This document shows positions 18,538-25,656 of a DNA stretch of 28,301 bases, piece by piece; positions within the stretch are counted from its first letter, which is position 1; each line of letters opens with the position of its first letter. The translations under genes were made by a program, and so were the position numbers. A model generated the notes under the pieces. The model was not told the DNA's origin and did not search any database. It saw only the letters and a program-made list of their open reading frames with translations. The stretch is from an uncultured Senegalimassilia sp. (GTDB lineage Bacteria; Actinomycetota; Coriobacteriia; Coriobacteriales; Eggerthellaceae): positions 1 through 28,301 of the forward strand of contig CAKUJT010000020.1 in assembly GCA_934661765.1 (NCBI GenBank). The letters are read 5' to 3'.

Positions 18538-18549
18538 TTGCCTTATGAT
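18522..18549 (+). promoter_or_regulatory. Candidate internal promoter before the chaperone gene
   Basis: TTTACG (18522-18527) and TATGAT (18544-18549), with a 16-base spacer. The predicted start near 18556 is 24 bases before the ATG. The -35 lies within the loop and 3' arm of the hairpin. Confidence 0.4.
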
Positions 18550-18579
18550 GGTTGCCTTAAGCGATAAGGAGAGGATCGC

Positions 18580-19251
18580 ATGACGGATCTTGATGCTGCG
18601 ACGCTTGAGGGCGTTGCGTTTCTGGGGAACACGCTGGCGCCGTTTTTCCTGCAGGACCCGCGAACGGGCTCTGCGGAGGCCGAGTTTGCGGCGGTCGCTG
18701 CGCTTGATGCGCAGGCTGCCGGCGCGGAATGGCCCTTCGTCAGCGAAGAGGAGGCTGCTCGCTGTTTGGCCATGATGGTCGAGGGCCTGGCGTCGAGCCG
18801 TGCTGCGGGAGCGGGCGGCGCTTTTGCCGCGGACGATGACCTGACGTGGGAGTATCGCCGTTTGTTCATCGGCCCGGGCGCAAAGCCGGCGCCGCCGTGG
18901 GGCTCGGTATACACCGATCGCGAGTGCGTGGTGTTCGGCGCGACTACGCTCGAGCTGCGCGCGTGGATGCGTGAACACGGCGTTGCGCGAACCGCTGACG
19001 AGAAAACGCCGGAGGATCATATCGGGCTCATGCTCGCCCTTATGGCGTGGCTTGCGCAGAATCGACCCGCCGACCTAGGCGAGTTCCTGAGCCTTCACTT
19101 CCTGACATGGGCGGGGCATCTCCTCGACGAGCTCGCCGACGCCGCTGAGCATCCTTTCTATGAGGGCCTTGCTCGCTTGACGCGCGCAAGCTTGGACGGC
19201 GTTCAGGAGACGTTGGGGTTGGAGGTCGTCGTGCCTCGCTTCTATCGTTAA
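18580..19251 (+). CDS. TorD/DmsD-family molybdoenzyme maturation chaperone
   Basis: A 223-residue cytoplasmic, mainly helical protein. The family binds the Tat signal of the catalytic subunit and holds it until the molybdenum cofactor is inserted. Diagnostic motifs are YRRLFIGPG followed by PPWGSVYTD, PEDHIGLMLALMAWL and the late FLTWAGHLLDEL. ATG at 18580 follows AAGGAGAGG. Its position between two dmsC genes and after dmsAB points to DmsA as client (inference). DmsD and TorD cannot be told apart from sequence alone. Confidence 0.93.
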   Translation: MTDLDAATLEGVAFLGNTLAPFFLQDPRTGSAEAEFAAVAALDAQAAGAEWPFVSEEEAARCLAMMVEGLASSRAAGAGGAFAADDDLTWEYRRLFIGPGAKPAPPWGSVYTDRECVVFGATTLELRAWMREHGVARTADEKTPEDHIGLMLALMAWLAQNRPADLGEFLSLHFLTWAGHLLDELADAAEHPFYEGLARLTRASLDGVQETLGLEVVVPRFYR

Positions 19252-19268
19252 AATACTAGGGAATCGTT

Positions 19269-19306
19269 TGGTCCGGTGCATCGCTGCAGGCTGATGCGCC
19301 GGACCA
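19269..19306 (+). other. Perfect-arm hairpin between the chaperone gene and dmsC2
   Basis: A 14-bp stem TGGTCCGGTGCATC / GATGCGCCGGACCA with one T-G pair and a 10-base loop. No T run follows. It starts 18 bases after the chaperone stop codon, so it is probably an intercistronic mRNA element. Confidence 0.75.
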
Positions 19307-19359
19307 TGCGGATGTTATGCGCGTTTCGCGTTGCGCAGTGCTGCAAAGAAGGGGAGCCG

Positions 19360-20277
19360 ATGATTTCCGGGTTCGATACCGCGTTGAGCGAGGTGACGTT
19401 GGTGCTGTTCACCACGCTCGCCCCCTCGGGCGCCGTCGCCCTTGTTTTGGTTGCGGCGGTGCTGTTGTTTCCGAAGCTCGAATCGACGATGCGGGCACGC
19501 ATCAGCACGTTCATGTGCATCCCCCTCGTGGTCACCATGGTGGGGCTTGTCGCATCGGCCACGCATCTCGGGAACCCGGCCAATGCGTTGTACGTGTTTC
19601 TGCACGTCGGGTCCAGCCCTCTTTCGAACGAAGTCGTCAGTGCGGTGGGGTTGCTGGCGTTCAGCGGCCTGTATTGGCTGTATTCGTTTTCGGTAAAGCC
19701 CTTTGTATGGCTGCAGCGGCTGCTGCTGACGATGATCGTGGCAATGGGCTTCGCGTTCGTGATGATGGTATCCCTTGCATATTCCGTCGACACCATCGTC
19801 ACTTGGAGCCTGCCTACGGTTCCGATTTCGTTGTGGCTGAATGCCCTGATGGGAGGCCCTTTGCTGGCAGCGATCACGCTGTATGCCGCCCAGTGGCGCG
19901 CGCTTGCGGGGCGTTTCGGCCTGCTGCTTATGACGGTGCCCTTCATTGCGATTGCGGCGAATGCGGTCGTGTATATCGTGCAGGGCCGGCTGTTGGGCGG
20001 TGTTGCGAATTCAGTGGTCGCGGCAGCCGATCTTGTGCCGCATTACCATGCGATGCTGCTGGCGTTCGCGTTGATGTGCTTTGCCGGTTGCGTGCTTGCC
20101 GCCTTCACGATGCATGCCGTGTCGAGGGAAGCGGTGGTGCACGGCGGGGATGAGCTTGCATTCTCCAGGCGCGTGCTTGTTCGCATGGTTATAGCGTGCC
20201 TGCTGGTGTTCGCCGGCATCTTCGTCATGCGTTTCGCGTTCTACATGATGCATTTGACGGTCGGCCTTGCCGTATAG
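19360..20277 (+). CDS. dmsC: DMSO reductase-type membrane anchor subunit (second copy)
   Basis: A 305-residue paralogue of the first dmsC. Matching positions include LVLFTTLAPSGAVAL, THLGNPANALYVF, GSSPLSNEVVSAV, DTIVTWSLPTVP and RFAFYMMHLTVGLAV. About eight hydrophobic helices are visible. It has no accompanying catalytic or Fe-S subunit, so it may be an alternative quinol-oxidising anchor for the same DmsAB or serve a molybdoenzyme encoded elsewhere. ATG at 19360 was chosen over ATG at 19276 because family similarity starts there and GGGGAG precedes it; the upstream ATG falls inside the hairpin. It ends the operon, followed by a terminator. Confidence 0.9.
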   Translation: MISGFDTALSEVTLVLFTTLAPSGAVALVLVAAVLLFPKLESTMRARISTFMCIPLVVTMVGLVASATHLGNPANALYVFLHVGSSPLSNEVVSAVGLLAFSGLYWLYSFSVKPFVWLQRLLLTMIVAMGFAFVMMVSLAYSVDTIVTWSLPTVPISLWLNALMGGPLLAAITLYAAQWRALAGRFGLLLMTVPFIAIAANAVVYIVQGRLLGGVANSVVAAADLVPHYHAMLLAFALMCFAGCVLAAFTMHAVSREAVVHGGDELAFSRRVLVRMVIACLLVFAGIFVMRFAFYMMHLTVGLAV

Positions 20278-20301
20278 GCCCAGGAATGGCTTCAGGTTGC
20301 A

Positions 20302-20343
20302 AAAAATCCCACAACCGCAAATAGCGCGGTTGCGGGATTTTTG
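20302..20343. terminator. Bidirectional intrinsic terminator between dmsC2 and the MFS gene
   Basis: AAATCCC-A-CAACCGC pairs with GCGGTTG-C-GGGATTT, flanked by an A run on the left and a T run on the right. It can terminate the dms operon (plus) and the convergent MFS gene (minus). Confidence 0.93.
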
Positions 20344-20399
20344 CGTTCAGGGGGCGCTCGCGTTGGGCTCCCCCCGTTTCACGCCTCAAAGCAGGGGCT

Positions 20400-22307
20400 C
20401 TACGCCCCGCGCTCCTCCAGGTATTTCTCCATGCTGAAGTGCGTGATGTCGCTTCGGTTGATAACGCCCACGATCACGCCGTCTTCGAGCACGGGCACCT
20501 TTTTCAGGTGGTTCTCGCCGAGCACGCGGCAGACTTCGGGCAGGTCGGCGTGCACGCTGACGCCGATGATTCCCTTCGCGCCGATATCGGAGGCTTTCAT
20601 GCCCATAAGGTGTTCCAGTTTGTGGGCGTAGTCCTTGTGGTCGGAATACGCGTCTACGGTTTGCACGATCATCACCACGGGGTCCATGATCATCTGGCCG
20701 CGCTTGGATAGGTAGCGCATGATGTCGCCGTCGGAGATGAAGCCGGTCGGCTTGCCGGCGGCGTCGACCAGCGGCGCGGCGCTGATGTGGTTGTTCACCA
20801 GCAGCTGCATGGCTTCGAGCACGGTGGCGTTTTCGGGCAGCGTGTACACGTCGCGCTTCATGATCTGCTCGATGAGGGAGCGGTGCGCATTGCCCTCGTC
20901 GGCGGCTGCCTCGTCACCGGGTTTGTTGCGCACGAGCGCCACCGTCAGCACGAAGCCGATCGCGCACAGGGCTGTGGCCACGGCGAACGCCGCATGGATG
21001 CCGAGCACTCCGGCGGCCACGGCATCGGTCGACCCGGAAGCCATGTTGGTGGCAACGGTGGATGTCGAAACGATGACAGCGGTCCCCAGCGAGCCCGCTA
21101 CCTGGCGAAACGTGTTCTGCACGGAGGTTCCGTGGTTCATCAGCTTGTCGGGCAGCGCGTTCATGCCCCAGGTGGAGATGGGCATGTTCACGAGCGACAG
21201 GCTGAACAGGCGCACCGTGTAGATGACGGTGAGCGTGATGAGCCCCGTGCCCGGACCCATGAACATGAACGTCGCGGTGGTCAGCGCCAGCATGCCGGTG
21301 CCGATGACTGCCAGCACGCGCGGGCCGTGCTTGTCGAACAGGCGGCCGGCGACCGGGCCCATGGCGCCCATGACGATGGCGCCGGGTAGGAGCACAAGGC
21401 CCGACGTGGTGGCCGAGAATCCCATGTAGGACTGCAGCAGGATGGGGATGAGGATGCCGCCTGCCAGCAGCGCGCCTTGCACGAGCATCACGATGATGGT
21501 GGAGATGAGGAACTTGCGGTTCGCCAGCACGCGCACCTGCAACATGGGCTGCTTCATCCGTAGCTGGCGGCGGAAGAAGAACACCAGTGCAACCACGCCG
21601 ATGATGACGCCGGCCGCCGAATCGACGGTTGCGCCGTAGCTGCCGATGGCGGATAGGCCGTACAGCAGGCCGCCGAACCCGAGCGTTGACAGGACGACCG
21701 AAACCACGTCGAGCTTGACGTCCTTGTTCGTTTCGCCGCCGCGTTCAAGCGCTGCGCCGGCGAACACGATGACCGCAGCGCATAGCGCGGCGATGATCCA
21801 GAACATGATGTGCCAGTTCGCCTGGTCGATGATGATGCCTGCAACGGTGGGGCCGACGGCGGGGGCGAACGCAATGACGATGCCGAACACGCCCATGGCG
21901 GTGCCGCGACGGTCGATGGGGAACGTCCACATGAGCACCGTCATCACGAGCGGCATGAGGATGCCGGCACCGGCGGCTTGAATCAGGCGGCCGGAAAGCA
22001 GCACGGGGAAGTTCGGGCCCCAGGCTGCCAGCGCCGTGCCGGCGGTGAACAGGACCATGGACGCAAGGAACAGCCGGCGTGTGGTGAAGCGGTCGGTCAG
22101 AAACGCGGTGATGGGCACCATAATGGCGTTGACCAGGGTGAATCCGGTGGTCAGCCATTGCGCAACGGCGGCGTCGACGCTCATCTCGCTCATGATCGAC
22201 GGCAGTGCCGGCGCCACGACCGTCTGGTTCAGCACGGTGACGAAGGTGCCGAACACCAGCACGATCAGCATGACGATTTGTTTGCGGGTAAGACCCCAAT
22301 CAGCCAT
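20400..22307 (-). CDS. DHA2-type MFS transporter fused to a C-terminal CBS pair
   Basis: A 635-residue protein. Residues 1 to about 465 form a 14-helix-type major facilitator of the drug:H+ antiporter-2 (EmrB/QacA) family, with LNQTVVAPALPSIM in helix 1, TDRFTTRRLFLASM in the loop 2-3 motif and GRLIQAAGAGILMP in motif C. Residues 483-635 (nt 20403-20861) form two CBS repeats: MKRDVYTLPENATVLEAMQ with ISDGDIMRYL, then ADLPEVCRVLGEN with GVINRSDITHF. CBS pairs usually bind adenine nucleotides, so transport may be nucleotide-gated (inference). ATG 22307 is set by AAAGGAG; the frame is open further upstream but without similarity. The substrate is unknown. Confidence 0.93.
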   Translation of the reverse strand: MADWGLTRKQIVMLIVLVFGTFVTVLNQTVVAPALPSIMSEMSVDAAVAQWLTTGFTLVNAIMVPITAFLTDRFTTRRLFLASMVLFTAGTALAAWGPNFPVLLSGRLIQAAGAGILMPLVMTVLMWTFPIDRRGTAMGVFGIVIAFAPAVGPTVAGIIIDQANWHIMFWIIAALCAAVIVFAGAALERGGETNKDVKLDVVSVVLSTLGFGGLLYGLSAIGSYGATVDSAAGVIIGVVALVFFFRRQLRMKQPMLQVRVLANRKFLISTIIVMLVQGALLAGGILIPILLQSYMGFSATTSGLVLLPGAIVMGAMGPVAGRLFDKHGPRVLAVIGTGMLALTTATFMFMGPGTGLITLTVIYTVRLFSLSLVNMPISTWGMNALPDKLMNHGTSVQNTFRQVAGSLGTAVIVSTSTVATNMASGSTDAVAAGVLGIHAAFAVATALCAIGFVLTVALVRNKPGDEAAADEGNAHRSLIEQIMKRDVYTLPENATVLEAMQLLVNNHISAAPLVDAAGKPTGFISDGDIMRYLSKRGQMIMDPVVMIVQTVDAYSDHKDYAHKLEHLMGMKASDIGAKGIIGVSVHADLPEVCRVLGENHLKKVPVLEDGVIVGVINRSDITHFSMEKYLEERGA

Positions 22308-22439
22308 AGCGGCTCCTTTCCGCGCACGTCCTTTTCCCATAAGGGCGCGCGGGTCGGCCGACGAGCGCACGGGGCTAAGGCGGCTTTCGGGCTCGCTTAA
22401 CGCGCTGCGTTGTCGGATTCGGTCAGAGAAAGCGTCAGA

Positions 22440-22481
22440 CGAAAACAACGTCCCCGAAGCGCGAGGGCGCAACGGGGACGT
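22440..22481 (-). terminator. Terminator-like hairpin in the leader of the MFS gene
   Basis: On the minus strand ACGTCCCCG / CGGGGACGT (9 bp, with an inner GCGC/GCGC) is followed by TTGTTTTC. It lies about 135 bases before the MFS start codon. A second dyad, CGTAACGC (22512-22519) / GCGTTACG (22539-22546), precedes it on that strand. The gap 22308-22663 holds no gene. Confidence 0.6.
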
Positions 22482-22552
22482 CGCGGATGACGCCGTTGTG
22501 TTGCCGATAATCGTAACGCGCGAGAACATGCGCGGTGTGCGTTACGGGCGGC

Positions 22553-22581
22553 AGACCACACAATCCTTGCGCGCGTGTCAA
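22553..22581 (-). promoter_or_regulatory. Possible minus-strand promoter for the MFS gene
   Basis: A consensus TTGACA lies at 22581-22576 (minus). At 17 bases' distance only a poor -10 (TGGTCT, 22558-22553) is found. The predicted start is just before the leader dyads. Confidence 0.3.
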
Positions 22582-22631
22582 ATCTTGCCCACAAACGCCG
22601 GCGGCGTTTCTCCGACCGTTCGCCGGCACTA

Positions 22632-22655
22632 TTTCGCGGCTGTTAATTCGCGAAA
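22632..22655. promoter_or_regulatory. Inverted repeat upstream of the T-box promoter
   Basis: TTTCGCG (22632-22638) and CGCGAAA (22649-22655) flank a 10-base AT-rich centre. It ends nine bases before the -35 at 22664, a position typical of an activator or divergent-promoter operator. Confidence 0.4.
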
Positions 22656-22663
22656 AATAGGGG

Positions 22664-22692
22664 TTGCGCATCTTCCCGGCATCCCCTATAGT
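22664..22692 (+). promoter_or_regulatory. Promoter of the T-box/ECF transcript
   Basis: TTGCGC (22664-22669) and TATAGT (22687-22692) with a 17-base spacer. The predicted start near 22699 is at the 5' edge of the T-box leader. Confidence 0.75.
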
Positions 22693-22698
22693 TCGTGC

Positions 22699-23008
22699 CA
22701 CAACTTAATACCTTGAAACCGTTGAGGCGAAAGTCAAGCCATCATAAGCGCTCACAGAGAGCGGGTGTTGCTGGGAATCCCGCAGAAATGCTGGGTGGTA
22801 AATGGTTCGCCGAGGGAAAGGGGAAAGGTTGGCGGATGCCGCGTTACCACGTGGAGGTCGTCAGCTGAGTATCTGGACCGTGAGCCTGCGTTAAGGGCAG
22901 AACATGTGTTGGCATGTTCGTGAGAGGGCTCCTTCGGGGGTCAAGTAAAGGTGGCACCGCAGATGTTACGTCTGTCCTTTATCTCAAAGGACAGACGTTT
23001 TTTATTTT
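22699..23008 (+). ncRNA. T-box leader, predicted tRNA-Trp specific, with terminator
   Basis: The leader binds a tRNA by its anticodon and senses the uncharged 3' end. Stem I contains AGAGAG, then a hairpin GCGGG/CCCGC. The base helix GGCGAA (22731 region) pairs with TTCGCC (22806-22811), and directly before the 3' strand is TGG (22803-22805), the predicted specifier for Trp. The T-box proper, AAAGGTGGCACCGCAG (22947-22962), contains TGGC, which pairs with 3'-end GCCA; this agrees with the G discriminator of bacterial tRNA-Trp. The terminator is a 13-bp stem (22968-22980 / 22986-22998) followed by TTTTTATTTT. The downstream genes encode a TrpP-like ECF importer. Confidence 0.9.
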
Positions 23009-23175
23009 GCGGGTTATTCGGGCCACGGGGCGCGGCGAGTCGCCATAGCTGCAAACCGGCCTTTGCTTGAAACCTGTAAGCCGATGATTCCTCATTCGCG
23101 TTCGTTGCCGGCAGACCGAAAGCCCGGGGACGGGCAATGACCGGCGGAAACCCCGCCAAGAAAGGAATGAGGATC

Positions 23176-23763
23176 ATGACTCAGAACGTTGCAGCCCAGA
23201 AGCGTACGGTGGCGACCTCCGCGAAGAAGGAGGGCTTGTCCGTACAAGATCTTATTTTGGTAGCCGTGCTCATCGCAGCCGGCGCCGTCCTCAAGCTGAC
23301 TGTTTCCAGCTTCCTCAGCTTTGCGGGCATGAAGCCCAATTTCATGATCGCCATGTACTGCCTGGCAATCATCCTCACGCGACCGAAAGTGTATCAATCC
23401 GTGGTGATCGGCCTGTTGGTGGGCCTGGTCAGCCAGCTTCCCATGCTGAACGCCACGCCGCTGGTGAACATCGCCTCCGAGATGCTGGGCGCTTTGGCGT
23501 GCGGCCTGCTGGTTACCGCGCTTGCGAAGGTTGCCGCCGATAACAAGGGCTTCCAGAACGTCGTAGCTCCCGTGATCATCACGTTCCTGTCCACCATCGT
23601 CTCCGGTTACACGTTCGCCATGATCGTGGGCGTCGCCGTTGCGCATCTTGAGCCGCTGGCGGTGTTCGGCGTGTACGCCGTCATGGTGCTCGGCACAGCA
23701 ACCATGAACGCCGTGCTGGCGGCTATCCTGACCCCGGTTCTGCGCGCCGTCCTGAAGCGCTAA
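23176..23763 (+). CDS. trpP: Tryptophan transporter S component (TrpP-like)
   Basis: A 195-residue membrane protein with five to six hydrophobic helices after a basic, Lys/Ala-rich N-terminus of about 22 residues. FAGMKPNFMIAMYCLAIIL resembles the GMKPD segment of Bacillus TrpP as I recall it, and the fold suits an ECF substrate-binding component. The tryptophan assignment rests on this resemblance together with the UGG specifier of the T-box in front. Start chosen at 23176; in-frame ATGs at 23137 and 23167 are alternatives, and AAAGGA/GAGG lie just upstream. The 167 bases after the T-box terminator hold a small GGCGG/CCGCC hairpin near the ribosome site. First gene of trpP-ecfA1-ecfA2-ecfT. 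Confidence 0.82.
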   Translation: MTQNVAAQKRTVATSAKKEGLSVQDLILVAVLIAAGAVLKLTVSSFLSFAGMKPNFMIAMYCLAIILTRPKVYQSVVIGLLVGLVSQLPMLNATPLVNIASEMLGALACGLLVTALAKVAADNKGFQNVVAPVIITFLSTIVSGYTFAMIVGVAVAHLEPLAVFGVYAVMVLGTATMNAVLAAILTPVLRAVLKR

Positions 23764-23781
23764 CCGTTCAAGCGCGTGCTG

Positions 23782-23814
23782 GCAGCCGGATCGCCCGCCA
23801 TCGCGACCGGCTGC
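23782..23814 (+). other. Intercistronic hairpin between trpP and ecfA1
   Basis: GCAGCCGG (23782-23789) pairs perfectly with CCGGCTGC (23807-23814). An inner TCGC/GCGA extends the stem past one bulged A. There is no T run. It sits in a 190-base gap without a gene and could set different mRNA stability for the S component and the ATPases. Confidence 0.65.
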
Positions 23815-23953
23815 GGCGCAGCCTTCGCTTTCGCTCGCATTGCTGGATACTCGCCTGTTTCGGTGAATCGGCGCATCGCTTCGACATCGTCGGCCTCCGC
23901 GCAAACCGCCTAATCATCTTCCGAGAACCCATCGCGAAGAAGGGAAATGTCCC

Positions 23954-24811
23954 ATGATCGAGATCTCGCAATTATCGTTTCGCTATCGAGAGGGGGCCGA
24001 GCCCGTCCTGCACGGCATCGACCTTGCCATCCCCGACGGCTCGTTCGTGGGAATCACCGGCGCCGCGGGCAGCGGTAAATCCACGCTCACGTATGCGTTC
24101 AACGGCATCATTCCGCACTGCTATCCCGGTGATTTCTACGGCAGCGTAACCATTGATGGGCTGGACACGTGCGAGGCGTCCTTGACCGACATCAGCCGCC
24201 TGGTGGGCAGCGTGTGCCAGGACATCGACTCGCAGATGGTGTCGTCGATGGTCGAGGACGAGGTGCTGTACGGCCTTGAGAACTTCGGCGTGCCGAAAGA
24301 CCAGGTGGAAGGGCGTATCGCCGAGGCGCTGGAGGCTATGGGCATCTCCGATCTGCGTCATCGCGGCATCGCCGAGCTTTCCGGCGGCCAGAAGCAGAAG
24401 GTGGCGGTGGCGTCGGTCATCGCGCTGAAGCCGCGCGTGCTGGTTCTCGACGAGCCCACGGCCGAGCTGGATCCGGCGTCATCGCTTGCCGTGTTCGAGC
24501 TGCTGGCGCGCTACGCTCGGGAAAACGGCACCACGGTCATCGTGGTGGAGCAGAAGATCGCGCTGCTGTCCGATTTCGCCGACATGCTGCTTATCGTGGA
24601 CGGCGGCAAGATCCGCTTCCAAGGAGCGCCCGTCGAGGTGCTTGAGCATTCCGACGAGCTGTTGGAAATCGGCGTGAACTGCCCGCGCTCCATCAGCTTG
24701 GTGAATCGCTTGCGTGCACGGGGTCTGGTGGATGCGCCGGCGGCGCGCAACGTCGACGAGGCGGTCAAAGCGTGCAAGCAGGTTCTAAGCGGGGAAGGGG
24801 TTTCGGCATGA
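23954..24811 (+). CDS. ecfA1: ECF transporter ATPase (first)
   Basis: A 285-residue ABC ATPase powering the ECF importer from the cytoplasmic side. Walker A is GAAGSGKST (residues 36-44), the Q-loop glutamine is Gln89 in SVCQD, the signature is an intact LSGGQ (142-146), and Walker B with the catalytic Glu is VLVLDEPT (162-169). The C-terminal region carries NCPRSISLVNRLRARG, as in EcfA proteins. ATG at 23954 follows AAGGGAAA. It overlaps the next gene by four bases (ATGA), indicating translational coupling. Confidence 0.94.
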   Translation: MIEISQLSFRYREGAEPVLHGIDLAIPDGSFVGITGAAGSGKSTLTYAFNGIIPHCYPGDFYGSVTIDGLDTCEASLTDISRLVGSVCQDIDSQMVSSMVEDEVLYGLENFGVPKDQVEGRIAEALEAMGISDLRHRGIAELSGGQKQKVAVASVIALKPRVLVLDEPTAELDPASSLAVFELLARYARENGTTVIVVEQKIALLSDFADMLLIVDGGKIRFQGAPVEVLEHSDELLEIGVNCPRSISLVNRLRARGLVDAPAARNVDEAVKACKQVLSGEGVSA

Positions 24812-25656
24812 TCGAGTTCGAGAACGTGGGCGCATCGTACGATGGCGAACTGCCTATCCTGCGCGATGTGAGCTTCCGCATCCCCGACGGTGATTTCGTT
24901 GCGTTCGTGGGTACGAACGGTGCGGGCAAATCCACCACGATGCGCCTGGTCAACGGCTTGTTGAAGCCGTCGTCAGGCCAGGTACTCATCGATGGCGTGC
25001 CTACCACGCAGCTGCGCACCAGCCAGCTTGCCGCGAAGGTGGGCTTCCTGTTCCAAAACCCTGATCGCCAGATCTGCTGTTCCACCGTGCGCGAGGAGCT
25101 GCTGTTCGGCTTCCGTGCGCAGGGCCGCGCCGACGCCGAGGCCGAGGCGAAGGTGGACGCGATGATCGAGCGATTCGGGTTCGACGGCGACGCCGAGCCG
25201 TTCCTGCTCAACCGCGGCACGCGCCAGCTGTTGGCGCTGGCGTCGATCATCGTGATGGAGCCGCCCGTGGTGGTGCTCGACGAGCCGACCACCGGCCTTG
25301 ATTTCCGCGAGTGCGCCAAGGTGATGGACGTCATCGCCGAGCTGAACGCTCGCGGCACCACGGTGATCATGGTGTGCCACGACATGGAGGTGGTGGCCGA
25401 CTACGCAAAGCGGGTGATCGCCATGACCGCAGGTCAGGTGGTCGCCGATGGCGAAACCTTCGCCGTGCTGCGCGACCGCGACGTGCTGGCGCGCACGCAT
25501 CTGCTGCCGCCGCAGGTGGTGGACGTGTCGCTGCGCTTGGTCGAGGACGGCGCTGTGGCGGCGGCATCGCCGGTGGCGTTGGCCGATACGCTTGACGAGA
25601 TGACCGATGCGCTTGCCGTTGCGGCAAACGCTTGCGAAAGGACGGGTGCGCAATGA
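24808..25656 (+). CDS. ecfA2: ECF transporter ATPase (second), degenerate ABC signature
   Basis: A 282-residue ABC ATPase, partner of the preceding one. Walker A is GTNGAGKST (35-43), the Q-loop Gln is in LFQNPDRQ, and Walker B is VVVLDEPT with Glu159. The expected LSGGQ is replaced by LNRGT (134-138). In an EcfA heterodimer each signature completes the partner's ATP site, so the site with EcfA1's Walker A may be weakened (inference). ATG at 24808 overlaps the ecfA1 stop as ATGA, and its own stop overlaps ecfT in the same way. The ORF extended to 24772 has no support. Confidence 0.93.
   Translation: MIEFENVGASYDGELPILRDVSFRIPDGDFVAFVGTNGAGKSTTMRLVNGLLKPSSGQVLIDGVPTTQLRTSQLAAKVGFLFQNPDRQICCSTVREELLFGFRAQGRADAEAEAKVDAMIERFGFDGDAEPFLLNRGTRQLLALASIIVMEPPVVVLDEPTTGLDFRECAKVMDVIAELNARGTTVIMVCHDMEVVADYAKRVIAMTAGQVVADGETFAVLRDRDVLARTHLLPPQVVDVSLRLVEDGAVAAASPVALADTLDEMTDALAVAANACERTGAQ

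Noticed and set aside
22308..22529. In-frame 74-codon N-terminal extension of the MFS gene
   Set aside because: The extension would translate the terminator-like hairpin, has no family similarity, and ATG 22307 has a strong AAAGGAG.
23009..23175. A possible second riboswitch between the T-box terminator and trpP
   Set aside because: Only a small hairpin near the ribosome site could be drawn, and no known riboswitch consensus was recognised.
23092..23904. A 270-codon minus-strand frame opposite trpP
   Set aside because: Antisense to a T-box-controlled real gene; low-complexity His/Gln/Asp/Gly composition and no motifs.
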